This document shows positions 12,043 through 23,725 of a stretch of 64,000 nucleotides of DNA, in pieces (the stretch's first letter is position 1; each line of letters opens with the position of its first letter). The notes below the pieces were generated by a model. That model searched no databases and was not told the origin of the DNA. It saw only the letters and a program-made list of their open reading frames with translations. Source of the DNA: Rhabditoides inermis (lineage: Eukaryota > Nematoda > Chromadorea > Rhabditida > Rhabditidae). Position numbers and translations under genes: made by a program. The DNA lies in NCBI GenBank assembly GCA_963966185.1, contig CAWZYM010000375.1:393501-457500 (forward strand). Reading direction: 5' to 3'.

Positions 12043-14140
12043 GTGAGTGCGAGTCGTTCAGCGTTTGCAAATTGCACACAACTCCTCTCTCTCTCTCTCC
12101 TTCCCGTACTGTTTCCCTTTCCAGGCGCGCCGGTTCCGCAAGCGCAGATCGCAGCAGCGCCCGGACCTGGACCCGGAGCGGGGCGTGGAGTAGGACCCCC
12201 TGCCCCCGCAGGCGCAGCACAAGGTGAGTGCAATTCGTTCAGCGTTTGCAAATTGCACACAACTCCTCTCTCTCTCTCCTTCCTGTACTGTTACCCTTTC
12301 CAGGCGCACCGGTTCCGCAAGCGCAGATCGCAGCAGCGCCCGGACCTGGACCCGGAGCGGGGCGTGGAGTAGGACCCGCTGGCCCCGCAGGCGCAGCACA
12401 AGGTGAGTGCGAGTCGTTCAGCGTTTGCAAATTGCACACAACTCCTCTCTCTTTCTCTCTCTTTCCCGTACTGTTTCCCTTTCCAGGCGCGCCGGTTCCG
12501 CAAGCGCAGATCGCAGCAGCGCCCGGACCTGGACCCGGAGCGGGGCGTGGAGTAGGACCCCCTGCCCCCGCAGGCGCAGCACAAGGTGAGTGCGAGTCGT
12601 TCAGCGTTTGCAAATTGCACACAACTCCTCTCTCTCTCTCCTTCCCGTAATGTTTCCCTTTCCAGGCGCGCCGGTTCCGCAAGCGCAGATCGCAGCAGCG
12701 CCCGGACCTGGACCCGGAGCGGGGCGTGGAGTAGGACCCCCTGCCCCCGCAGGCGCAGCACAAGGTGAGTGCAATTCGTTCAGCGTTTGCAAATTGCACA
12801 CAACTCCTCTCTCTCTCTCCTTCCCGTACTGTTACCCTTTCCAGGCGCACCGGTTCCGCAAGCGCAGATCGCAGCAGCGCCCGGACCTGGACCCGGAGCG
12901 GGGCGTGGAGTAGGACCCCCTGCCCCCGCAGGCGCAGCACAAGGTGAGTGCAATTCGTTCAGCGTTTGCAAATTGCACACAACTCCTCTCTCTCTCTCCT
13001 TCCCGTACTGTTACCCTTTCCAGGCGCACCGGTTCCGCAAGCGCAGATCGCAGCAGCGCCCGGACCTGGACCCGGAGCGGGGCGTGGAGTAGGACCCGCT
13101 GGCCCCGCAGGCGCAGCACAAGGTGAGTGCGAGTCGTTCAGCGTTTGCAAATTGCACACAACTCCTCTCTCTTTCTCTCTCTTTCCCGTACTGTTTCCCT
13201 TTCCAGGCGCGCCGGTTCCGCAAGCGCAGATCGCAGCAGCGCCCGGACCTGGACCCGGAGCGGGGCGTGGAGTAGGACCCCCTGCCCCCGCAGGCGCAGC
13301 ACAAGGTGAGTGCGAGTCGTTCAGCGTTTGCAAATTGCACACAACTCCTCTCTCTCTCTCCTTCCCGTAATGTTTCCCTTTCCAGGCGCGCCGGTTCCGC
13401 AAGCGCAGATCGCAGCAGCGCCCGGACCTGGACCCGGAGCGGGGCGTGGAGTAGGACCCCCTGCCCCCGCAGGCGCAGCACAAGGTGAGTGCAATTCGTT
13501 CAGCGTTTGCAAATTGCACACAACTCCTCTCTCTCTCTCCTTCCCGTACTGTTACCCTTTCCAGGCGCACCGGTTCTGCAAGCGCAGATCGCAGCAGCGC
13601 CCGGACCTGGACCCGGAGCGGGGCGTGGAGTAGGACCCCCTGCCCCCGCAGGCGCAGCACAAGGTGAGTGCAATTCGTTCAGCGTTTGCAAATTGCACAC
13701 AACTCCTCTCTCTCTCTCCTTCCCGTACTGTTACCCTTTCCAGGCGCACCGGTTCCGCAAGCGCAGATCGCAGCAGCGCCCGGACCTGGACCCGGAGCGG
13801 GGCGTGGAGTAGGACCCGCTGGCCCCGCAGGCGCAGCACAAGGTGAGTGCGAGTCGTTCAGCGTTTGCAAATTGCACACAACTCCTCTCTCTTTCTCTCT
13901 CTTTCCCGTACTGTTTCCCTTTCCAGGCGCGCCGGTTCCGCAAGCGCAGATCGCAGCAGCGCCCGGACCTGGACCCGGAGCGGGGCGTGGAGTAGGACCC
14001 CCTGCCCCCGCAGGCGCAGCACAAGGTGAGTGCGAGTCGTTCAGCGTTTGCAAATTGCACACAACTCCTCTCTCTCTCTCTCCTTCCCGTAATGTTTCCT
14101 TTTCCAGGCGCGCCGGTTCCGCAAGCGCAGATCGCAGCAG
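12043..14140 (+). repeat. Amplified 99-bp exon + intron array, 11 full units
   Basis: Eleven complete repeats of about 180 bp, plus a truncated twelfth. Each has a 99-bp exon (starts at 12,125, 12,304, 12,487, 12,666, 12,845, 13,024, 13,207, 13,386, 13,565, 13,744 and 13,927) and an intron of about 80 bp with GTGAGTGC donor and TTTCCAG acceptor. The exon encodes 33 residues (GAPVPQAQIAAAPGPGPGAG...) rich in Gly, Pro and Ala, and both its ends are phase 1, so any number of units keeps the frame. Units recur as a four-unit 720-bp higher-order repeat (12,304, 13,024 and 13,744 are the same type). The predicted product would be a disordered, elastin-like protein. Whether it is transcribed cannot be seen. 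Confidence 0.85.
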
Positions 14141-14345
14141 CTCGTTAGCATTACTAGGGTGTCTATTCATGTAGAACAGTCTTCCTGTGCCAAATAACAC
14201 AGTTGAGCTCAGTTACACTCAGTCAGCAAGTGTAAGTATCGTTGATATAGCAATCTTTTATCTCCCCTTTAGGCAAGCGGCCCTCCCCCGAGGGAAGCTA
14301 ATGATCTATTTACAGGTACGACGGAAGTGCCTGCATTCCGGGAAC

Positions 14346-14462
14346 ATGAATGACACGCGCTCGAACGAGACGGACTCGCGGCCTTCGACGGACTCGCCGT
14401 TCGCTCCCCCGAAGAAAAGGATGCGGCACCCTCGACGAGTCCCCATCCACTGCCCCATATAG
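14346..14462 (+). CDS. Small basic open frame with NLS-like motif (copy 2)
   Basis: Identical to the 38-codon frame at 7,295-7,411, duplicated with the block. Confidence 0.2.
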   Translation: MNDTRSNETDSRPSTDSPFAPPKKRMRHPRRVPIHCPI

Positions 14463-16671
14463 ATCAAGAGCCGCCGTTTGAGAGAGATCCTTCCACTTTT
14501 CGCCCCTCGAATAATGACCCACGTATTCGTACCGTGTCCTATCAGTTGCTCGCGCAATGATTGTATATTCGTGGGCCTCAAAGGCCATCCGCATAAGCAT
14601 AAACCGGTTCCTACTTATGCCGGAGTCTTAAGCCATTTATGTCGTAGAGTAACGGAGACATAATGAGTATTTGTATGGATAGGGATGACTTCGTAGTTGG
14701 TAGACTAGTTCACGTCGCAAACGAAATCATAATACATGGACTGGAGACAATGGAGGAAGCTATAGGCCTCCGGCAAACTTTTTCGCGAGCGAAATGCGAA
14801 AATTATCGCAAAACTTATAGCTTGAGAGAATCGCGAAACTACCCATAATCGCGCGAATTTGTGATCTTTTCGCTGAAATTGGGCGAATTCGAAGATATTC
14901 GCTTCCACTGAGAATTACACAGATTTGTTTTCTTTGTTATAATTGAAAACGTACTTCTTAGAGGTTGTGTGACATGTTTAACACCAAACATTCGAATAGG
15001 AACATTATTTTGTCACTAGCGCACGCCTTTTTCAAATTCGCCAAAATTTTCGCGCGAATCGGGTGGTACGAGTGCGCAACGACTAGTATGTAATAACTGC
15101 AAACAATTGTGATCAATACAGCTTCCACGATGTTTAAGAAGTGTCTTTCATTTATAAAGAACGAAAAATATACAGAATAGTCAAGTTTCGTACATGGATT
15201 CGCGAAAAAGTAGCGAATCTCTGGTATCTCTTGTTATAACTCCGCTACGCTACGGTATAACGCGAATTTTACCCCGTTCCAAGCAATCAACCAGACAGGG
15301 GGGAGGGTCCTTTATCTGAGTCGCCCCAATGCATCAACACGCTACAGTACAATGTTTTGACGGTCGTTCCGGACGAGGCGACCCCTCGACGGTTGGGCGG
15401 TCGTTGTTCCTCGCCCCTGTAGTCGACCGATCCTGTAGCCTTGAGGGGTGGATGTGCTGACGCATCCGCTGAAAACGCAACCATGTGCGATGTGCTGAAA
15501 GGATAAAGCTGCACGCAAACACATCACACTTGCTATATTTCAGCGTTTATTGTCATAAAACGTGAAATATTACCACATACAACACGAAACGCGCAATGAA
15601 TACATGCTACCGTAATCGTGTGGCTGCTGATAGCCACTGTACGGCTATTACTTGTATTCAACTATCGCGTGTCAACCGTGTTAGTGTATGTGGGTACCTA
15701 CTCTCTGGGTAGTTGGTTGGTGGGGCGACGGTTGTCCGAGAGTAGTTCATCCAGGCGCAGCCACCCCTCGCGCCTGTCCTCGCCTCACCCATGCGAACCT
15801 GAATCATCGCACATCATCTAAGCGTCCACCTCTATCCTTATAGGTTATTCCGCTTGACATACACACTGGGTGGGTGGGTGGTAGTGTGTCTCATAGATGC
15901 GAGCTTTTTTGTGGGTGGGTGAGCGGCCAAAAAGCGAGCCCTAGAATGGCGATCGATCGCCGCGATCCGCCATGATCACACAGGCTCCGCCCACTGACTC
16001 CAACTTGGCAAGCTGAGCGCACTCACCCCCCCCCCCCCCCGTTGATGCATTGGAACTACCGCAAAATTATACATTATAACTCCGCTACGCTACGGTATAA
16101 CGCGAATTTTACCCCGTTCCAAGCAATCAACCAGACAGGGGGAGGGTCCTAGAGAACAGCAAAGTAGCAGGCGTAGAATGGGATATCCATGTAGGGTCTA
16201 TAGAAAGTTATTGCGCGCAGGCACGAGAACCGATGCATTCAATCACTGTCAAATAAAGCAGAAACGTAACACGCGTTGCGAAAGCAGCGGTAATGTGCAT
16301 ATGGTTGCAGAATGTGATGCAAACGAGTGGACTCGACTCCGTGACTCTGTCACTGTCCGATCCAATTCTACTGTATAGTGAATTTGCGTAGTAAATGCGG
16401 TCCACATACCATCGATGCGCGTCATTCTTTATTCACCTCGCAATATGAGGATGGGAAGCGCAAGACCACCGCAGCGTCACTCCCTCAATCTACACGAACG
16501 CGAACAGGAATGGAAAGCCGTGCCCAAGGAACATCATTGTATTAACATCAACGCGTGTAGCTCGCTCGGATTCCAGAAGTAATAAGGTGGAGTGAGATGG
16601 TGGGGTGACCTCAATGTGGTTCGTGATTCTCGCAACCACCAATGTCTAAACATGCATTAGCGCTCCGTTAA

Positions 16672-17184
16672 AGGTAGTGTACCCTCTGATTCTGGTTGCA
16701 CGAGTTGCTATTACCAGTTTATTATTTATTATTTGTTAGTCATCATTCCATAACATGGAAGTTTAAAATTCAAAAATAACTATTTTAAAAATACAAAAAT
16801 ATGTTTAAAGTTTGACGTTTACCGGCAATTGTGTGCACAAGTGTGCACGCCCGCAAAACTTATGTTCACCTACTGCGGTTAAATCACCGAACTGACCGGA
16901 GCACCTCGTTTGGTTTCACACATAAAATGTTTTCAAATGCTTATGTGGTTTGTTTTTGATGTTCACTTCTCATTCCAAATCAAAATAAATTTAGAAAAAT
17001 GTATATTAACACTATTAAACATATTCGCCAAAATTTCATTAAATCGAAGTTTTCATGTTTCTTTCACGTTTAAAGCGTATTTGCATGAGGTTAAAGATAT
17101 TTTTAAGGGATAGTATATTGACTAATTATGTTTCTGATGAAGAGATGCAAATTTGAAGTCATGCGTTCAGAGGGTACACTACCT
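16672..17184. mobile_element. TTAA-flanked MITE (513 bp), copy 2
   Basis: Block-duplicated copy of the element at 9,621-10,133 with the same 18-bp terminal repeats and TTAA flanks. It was copied with the block rather than inserted a second time. Confidence 0.88.
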
Positions 17185-18641
17185 TTAACCGTGGTGGACA
17201 AGCAGAGTGGGTAATGGTGGCAAGTGCATCATCCGTTTACTACACGCGCTGCTCGAAATTTCCGTTTGCTATAACAGCGCGCAAAAATAAATCACGGAAT
17301 ATTGGGCACACTCACGGTTGTTGGGTGAGAGAGAGAAAAGTCGTCTCATTCCTGCTCTTCTCCCACTCACACATCGGTCCCGGGTCGACCTAGACAACCA
17401 GTAGTCGGTCTGCCGCATTCAATACAACATGTGTCAACAGCCAAACGTGTGCATACCTGCTGCTGGATCCAATCGGATCGGTGACCCATCGCACCATGGA
17501 GTACTGACGCTCCATGCGTTGAATCCTGACATCCACATAAGTCAGTAATACCAATAAGACAATGGGAGCCACGTGTATAAACCGTGCTGACCCACCGCCA
17601 GCCGACCTGTCGCGTCCTCTCCGCGCAGCCTCTCCGCGCATTCCGCTCGTCTCGGTCTCTCGCCAGAACTCAGCCGGCCTGGAATCAGCCTTGATTTGGC
17701 CGATTCGCCTCCAATAATCGGGCATCAAGGCAATTCGCACCTGTGATCTCATCTCGATGCAGATCCGCGGCTTACTCGCCCGCGCCCGCTGCACACACAT
17801 CTGTCGCTCGCTTCACCCTGCACACTGCAGTCTCCGTCCGACATGGACCCTCTGTAAGCAACAGAGTCAATAACATGGATATCAAGGTGCCACGCACACA
17901 ATCCGGTCAGCTGGACAATGTGTCGATATACTAGCAACACCGTGCGAGGTGTGACACAACCACCTGGACAAGGCGTTCCTTCCGGGGAGCAGCGGTTCGA
18001 ATACACGAACCCCGCCACTCCACGTCCACGAAATAAACACAACAAACACACCATGTTCGTACGTAACATGTCAACCGCATGCTCTGGCACAACCGTACGA
18101 CCGTGTACCAAACAATGATTTTTGAGCAAACCGCTCCACCGCGAACCTTCATCATAACGACAATGACGAAATTTGTGAAACTGCGTAATACCAGCTAGTG
18201 TCTTGAAAAGAGATGAAGACATAAGTAATGAATACAATAGTGTCAATGCAACACAAAATGAGATGATAAAACACGCATACGTTGTGGAAACCTTTGCAAC
18301 AAAGAATTTTCGAAATTCGAAAACTGCTCATCCTGAGCAGAGACCAACGATTGTCGCGTGAAAACTGCACATATACACACTAAAGAATACACAAAAAAAA
18401 CTGAAAAAATCGATGAAAATACAAATTTCGGCGACTCGGGCAAAAAGCGAGCCCTAGAACAGAGCAAATGGCGGCGCATGCGCGGTGGAGTTTGGGCCTC
18501 CACGGTGGAGTTTACGAGGGGTGCGAATTCGCTACACCGCGGAGCGAAGTGGGCGGGGCGTGGACGGCATGTATGCGCATTTGCAACGGCACGTGACGTC
18601 ATCGCTCATTCGCACTCTCTCGAAAGACATGTTTCCCTTCT

Positions 18642-18676
<35 letters not shown>

Positions 18677-18952
18677 AGGTTTCCGTTGTGTTGTTGTGGT
18701 TTTCATGCGATACTCTATAGCTGTAAAGCAGTTATGTCGAGTCCGTCCGTGTGTGCACTAACGCGGTGTGCACTTGCACCTTGCAGTTTTTGCTAGTTTT
18801 CTCAGTTCACCGTTCATGTAAGTTTTCATCCTCTTAATGCCTTTATATGTACATTGGCTATTTCCGGTTGTGTGTGTCCTTAACACCTTACACCGTGTTC
18901 GCCACGAATATTTACGCGTATAAGGTCTGCTTCTTTTACAATTCTCTTGCAG

Positions 18953-19034
18953 AAAGTGATGCGAAACAACAATGACGTGAGAGGGGGAGCGGGGCGTGGA
19001 GTAGGACCCGCTGCCCCCGCAGGCGCAGCACAAG
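18953..19034 (+). CDS. First coding exon of TNP2-type gene, plus-strand copy 2
   Basis: Same 82-bp exon as 11,961-12,042, with ATG at 18,959 and phase-1 end. It is preceded by the same upstream exon donor and a shorter (TA)n. Confidence 0.55.
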
Positions 19035-19710
19035 GTGAGTGCGAGTCGTTCAGCGTTTGCAAATTGCACACAACTCCTCTCTCTCTCTCTCCTTCCCGTA
19101 CTGTTTCCCTTTCCAGGCGCGCCGGTTCCGCAAGCGCAGATCGCAGCAGCGCCCGGACCTGGACCCGGAGCGGGGCGTGGAGTAGGACCCCCTGCCCCCG
19201 CAGGCGCAGCACAAGGTGAGTGCAATTCGTTCAGCGTTTGCAAATTGCACACAACTCCTCTCTCTCTCTCCTTCCCGTACTGTTACCCTTTCCAGGCGCA
19301 CCGGTTCCGCAAGCGCAGATCGCAGCAGCGCCCGGACCTGGACCCGGAGCGGGGCGTGGAGTAGGACCCGCTGGCCCCGCAGGCGCAGCACAAGGTGAGT
19401 GCGAGTCGTTCAGCGTTTGCAAATTGCACACAACTCCTCTCTCTTTCTCTCTCTTTCCCGTACTGTTTCCCTTTCCAGGCTGCCGGTTCCGCAAGCGCAG
19501 ATCGCAGCAGCGCCCGGACCTGGACCCGGAGCGGGGCGTGGAGTAGGACCCCCTGCCCCCGCAGGCGCAGCACAAGGTGAGTGCGAGTCGTTCAGCGTTT
19601 GCAAATTGCACACAACTCCTCTCTCTCTCTCCTTCCCGTAATGTTTCCCTTTCCAGGCGCGCCGGTTCCGCAAGCGCAGATCGCAGCAGCGCCCGGACCT
19701 GGACCCGGAA
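19035..19710 (+). repeat. Short 99-bp exon array, frameshifted
   Basis: Exons at 19,117-19,215, 19,296-19,394 and 19,479-19,576, and a truncated one from 19,657. The third is 98 bp: GCGCGCCGG has become GCTGCCGG, one base shorter, which breaks the phase-1 frame. This copy therefore cannot give an uninterrupted repeat protein unless the missing base is a sequence error. Confidence 0.8.
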
Positions 19711-20012
19711 CTCGGAATAGAAAGGCTATTGTTCGCATATTCACTATGATACAATTCTGTGCAATATAAAAGACGATGCAATGCATGGACGCGGTTGAAA
19801 AAATTTATGTAACATCACGAAAGGCAGATAATGGTTGGTGAATGTATGCATAAGGCCACGGTTGTAGGGGTCAGAAGTCTTAGGTTTTCTTGAAAGGAAT
19901 GGTGCATTATGTGAAAAATAGGGAAATATGGTAGAGGCTGTGAACATATAACAATTAGTAGTAGGATCAGTGTATAACAATTAGTAGTGAGATCAGTGTA
20001 CGCATGTGGGAA
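19711..20012. other. Spacer, nothing recognised
   Basis: AT-rich sequence between the truncated exon array and the 3' end of the minus-strand gene at 20,013. A short direct repeat (TATAACAATTAGTAGT) is present near 19,950-19,990. Confidence 0.4.
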
Positions 20013-21506
20013 CTAGTCCCAGTGGAGGGTGGCCACATGGTGTATCCTCATCTGTTCCATTTCGTACGCGACATCGTCGTCCTCGCTGATTTCCGCGTCG
20101 TCCGTATTTCCTCTGAACAGGTTGCGCATGCGGGAGGAAGAGGGGGTGGAACCGTGCGCAGCCGCCTTCCTGGGTGGTTTGGTGGGAGTGGAACCAGTGG
20201 TGGCATGCGATCTCTTGAGACAAGCCCCGCTCACGGACCGTTCCCTGCGCACACCTGTGCAACCGGGTGTGGCACTGCTCGTCGCAGTGCGCGACGCACT
20301 GCGAGGAGAATGGATTCCCATGGTTGAATTTCGGCGGGGAACGCTGATGGAAGGATCGTCGGAGCGTTCAGCGTCGGCTCCATCCGAGTTGTCTCCTACC
20401 GTACCTCGCTCCTTTTGCAGTCGTCCATAATTCACCAGCATGTTGTTTGGGTCGTTCTTGATGAATGCACGGGCAGTGGTCGCGCTCACGTAGTTGCCTT
20501 GTCCGTAGTTGTCGAAACATCCCGCACGGATACGAGCCCTGGAAAACAGATTACGTTCTACTCCGACTGTATTCGGATTTGAATTCGAGAATGATGATTG
20601 CTTGCAGTACTCACAGTTTCGCCTTCATGTCCATTTTCATTTCGTAGCGGAACTGCTGGTAGTTACTGTGTTCCTTGAGGACACCCTTGCTTTCGCAGAG
20701 GAAGTCTGAAAAATTTCTCTTCACTACAGCGACATCGACTCGCTGTTCACCTAGAATGTCCTTCACGATAGCAGTGGGCATGTTCTTCAGCCCACGCGGT
20801 GGCGCTCTGTGCTGCCCAATGTTGATCGTGTACTTCTGCACGTGGAAAGGCGGGTCGCAAATCTGCAATAAAAAAGAAAGTGTTGATGAACACCGAAAAG
20901 AACATAAAAAATGCGGGCACCTGGACGAAAAGCGCTTGCATGAACCTAGTTTCCACATCATTCATGTCCCCCGTACATTGACAGGTTTTGAGAACCTGAA
21001 GAGTGAGAATACGATAAATGCAGCGGTTCGCTATGCCCCACCTCGTGAAGATCGATTGGCCGGAAGTCAGGATGCTTGATGATGTACTTCTTCGAATACA
21101 GTGTGTCTTCCGAGAGAGAACCGATCCTTCCCCTTCCTCCTCCGTTCTCCATCAATTCAATACGAAGCATTAGCCCTTCCACACGCTGTTCCAGTTGCTG
21201 ATGCGCGATCGCGGTGAGATCGATCTGCAAACTTATATATCGCAAATTACGGTTGCACCACCACACCTTTGTGCACGCGACCGTGATTGTGCGAGCTAGC
21301 ATCTGCATTTGCGCAAACATCTCTTCTTTGCTCATTTCGGCACAACTCTCGAACGAGCATGTCGACAAATACGCGAGCTGGCTCACGTCAATGCTTCCCA
21401 CATCATCCACTGGGTGCATTGTTGGCTGCAATGCACACGTTTGTTTCGAGGAATGTACGGTCTACATTCCACTCCCTTCCTTCCCCATCTCTTGCTCGCC
21501 ATCGCA

Positions 21507-21572
<66 letters not shown>

Positions 21573-22134
21573 CGCATCTTTTCTGGTTTGTGCGCTATTA
21601 GCTACAAATGCGTCAACGTACCGCGATAGGCTGGCCGCCCATCTTTGCCTGCTGCTCCTGAACGCACAGACCTGCCTTGTGCACGTCGATGGTCGTCTGC
21701 CGGAATAGATCGCGCACGGAAGCTACAATGGTTACGACACAGTAACAAAGCTGTCTCATCCCTGCATCACCTGGGTGCAGCATTCCAGTATGTCCCGCCT
21801 GCACTGGAACATTGTCGTCCTGTGTCGAGAGAATGGCGGCGTGCATATCTGTGCACCTGAAGTGGAACGTCTTGAAAGGGGTCAGAGTGAGTGTTACGTT
21901 CCCCTACTGTCACTGCACTCACGGGAACTCATTGCTGTCAGTGTTGTCGTACAGCGTGCGGTGAGCGCTCCGCAGCACTTCGAGCGTCGATGTGCCGCTA
22001 CTGTCTACCTCGTTGTAGGGAGTGTTTCCGCTGGCCCCTTCCCTATCAACGAGTGTCCTATTGATGTCTCCGACCACAACGGAGAAGGCGCTATTGATGT
22101 CGTTGAGAGCCTTTCGTAGCTGTTCCTCAGCCAT
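20013..22134 (-). CDS. Intact eight-exon gene of unknown function, 529 aa
   Basis: Eight exons join in one frame: 22134-21923, 21856-21771, 21722-21622, 21425-21267, 21224-21042, 20995-20921, 20862-20615 and 20538-20013. They total 1,590 bp, all at GT-AG sites with matching phases. The product starts MAEEQLRKALNDINSAF. It has a likely coiled-coil stretch in exon 5 (HQQLEQRVEGLMLRIELME), a conserved-looking central region (exons 5-8), and a basic/Ser-Thr-rich then acidic tail (SEDDDVAYEMEQM) that looks disordered. No domain is recognised. It lies 290 bp downstream of the TNP2 transposase stop, on the same strand, so it may be the accessory (TnpA-like) gene of that element; this is inference from position only. 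The intron between exons 3 and 4 contains a (TC)n tract of about 60 bp. Confidence 0.75.
21510..21570. repeat. (TC)n microsatellite in intron
   Basis: Pure CT dinucleotide run inside intron 3 of the minus-strand gene at 20,013-22,134. Confidence 0.95.
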
Positions 22135-22424
22135 GTAGCTGTAACATGACTCAGCATGACGCTTTCATACAATAGGAGCGGCGTGCAAGGTAACACACTG
22201 TAAGTGCGGTGGATGCATGGACCACTATGTTCCAAAACGTACAACTATCAATATGGAAAACGTTCATTCATTTCAGGAATACAATTACACATATATAAAA
22301 AATAGGGGCACACATATTAAACAACAACGTGAACATGTACATGAACGGTATCATACAGGTGTAACACTATTGCACAACTCCACACACATGACAACAACTA
22401 TCGACTAGGGAAGACACCTCATTC
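22135..22424. other. Intergenic spacer
   Basis: AT-rich, with no coding signal. It separates the TNP2 stop codon (22,425) from the ATG of the downstream gene (22,134) and presumably holds that gene's promoter. Confidence 0.4.
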
Positions 22425-22988
22425 TTATAGGTCGTACCGCACCAGGTACTCGCGATCTAGCTCAATGGTGACCGCGGGTGCGAGAACGGTGTGAGCATCG
22501 ATGACCACGTCATGACGACGACTTTGCTTGATGGCGAAGTACCTGTCACTAGCGTACAGGGAGTCCAAGAGCGTCGCCAATTGTAGTCGTTCGTTTGTGC
22601 GACGACCGCCCAGCAACTTGCGAACCATGTGAGACACCCCCGAAATGCAAGAGAACCTATCGCACACGACTCGAACTGTCGCGGGATTGGCGGGATCCCA
22701 CATAGCGAAAAGGAAGGAGATGAAGCGCTCATAGGTGGTGAACGCGAGGTGCTGCTGTGACAGCGAAGGGCCACCATAATAATCTCGCGACCCCAGCAGA
22801 ACTTCATTGACGACAATTCGATCACTTAAGAACAAAGCGGTCGTTTTCCATCATTTTTCCACTTATTGTACGCGAACTACTATTGGGAACGCACCTTACG
22901 GTCCAACCGGCTGGTACTAGCAGGCGATGCGCCGCAGACAGTGGCACATTCCGGCGGCTTCTCCCCGGAATGTACATGGTATGGTTAA
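22425..22988 (-). pseudogene. TNP2-like transposase gene, 3' part (after TTAA insertion)
   Basis: Third piece of the TNP2-like gene. It consists of the remainder of exon 17 (22,984 down to 22,895) and exon 18 (22,824-22,425), ending at TAA 22,425-22,427. The piece reads MYIPGRSRRNVPLSAAHRLL... then a C-terminal domain ending DREYLVRYDL. A 2,634-bp TTAA element cuts exon 17 at 22,985. With the element and one TTAA removed, the codons on both sides (YRLNH|TMYIPG) run on in frame and the exon-16/17 phase agrees. Taken alone, this piece could be mistaken for a small two-exon gene starting at ATG 22,977. Confidence 0.75.
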
Positions 22989-23725
22989 AGGGATATACCA
23001 CTCTAAATGTCGTGTGTAAACTACGACTACCACATGAAAGAACATGTCAATCCAACCACTTTTCATAATAAAATCATATGTTGAAAGTTATAAGATTACT
23101 GAGAAAATTAATTGTTCTTAAATTGAAAAGCTAGTGAGAATTGCAAGAATGAACGTCGTGCACGGTGAGAAATGAGGGAACTTCCCGTGACGTCACTTTT
23201 TGCACAACGAAAGAGCGACCGACCGGCCGCCGCCCTTCTGTTTTCTCTACCGGGCGCGCGCGAACAAATGGGATCATACGTTGCTTTTTGTTTTATTTTT
23301 CATTAATTACATTTATTCGATGATTCAAGTTATTTTTATTGAATGTTATGTGTCTACGCCCGTTCAGAATGAAAGTTTGTCAGTATTATACACATGTGAT
23401 GACGCGGATTGAATGTAATTTGCAGTTTTCATTACGTGAACAATCATGGAAATGGAAATATGATGTGTTATTGATATAGTTTTTTGTACATATGTTGATA
23501 TGTAATGTAGTAATGTTATCGCAAATAGGGCGACAACGACGCGCGCGGCTCCCGACGTTTCTCAACCTCATCTCCTGCGCACTATGCCCTATTTCCGCAG
23601 TAAAGGGGTGCGTGCTCGCTTTTGTTAATGAATAGTAGATGAATAGCTGTTCTAGATAAGAAGTTGAGAAAGTAGTGAGTATTGTATCGATTTTATTTTT
23701 GTTTGTGTGTTGATCACCGTGTTAG

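Larger units (their letters stand above)
7090..14140 (+). repeat. 7,051-bp tandem duplication, copy 1
   Basis: The sequence beginning CTCGTTAGCATTACTAGGG at 7,090 begins again at 14,141, and the two copies match base for base over long stretches. Visible differences are few: a G/T change near 7,212, an A/C change near 8,384, one extra T near 11,405, a longer (TA)n and more exon-repeat units in copy 1. The junction at 14,140 falls inside a repeat exon (after GATCGCAGCAG) and has at most 1 bp of homology, so it looks like an end-joining or template-switch event rather than unequal crossover in a long homology. Confidence 0.92.
14141..19710 (+). repeat. 7-kb tandem duplication, copy 2 (shorter array)
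   Basis: Second copy of the block from 7,090. It runs collinearly to 19,710, where the exon array breaks off inside an exon (after GGACCCGGA) into unrelated sequence. Its exon array has about four units instead of about twelve, and its (TA)n is shorter. Confidence 0.92.

Noticed and set aside
12043..14174. Frames of 107-233 codons running straight through array introns
   Set aside because: They ignore the conserved GTGAGT...TTTCCAG sites. The spliced phase-1 reading explains the unit length better, and the minus-strand frames are shadows.
22425..22977. Stand-alone two-exon gene starting MYIPGRSRRN
   Set aside because: The frame continues upstream across the TTAA insertion into 25,627-25,647 in matching phase, so it is the 3' end of the TNP2-like gene.
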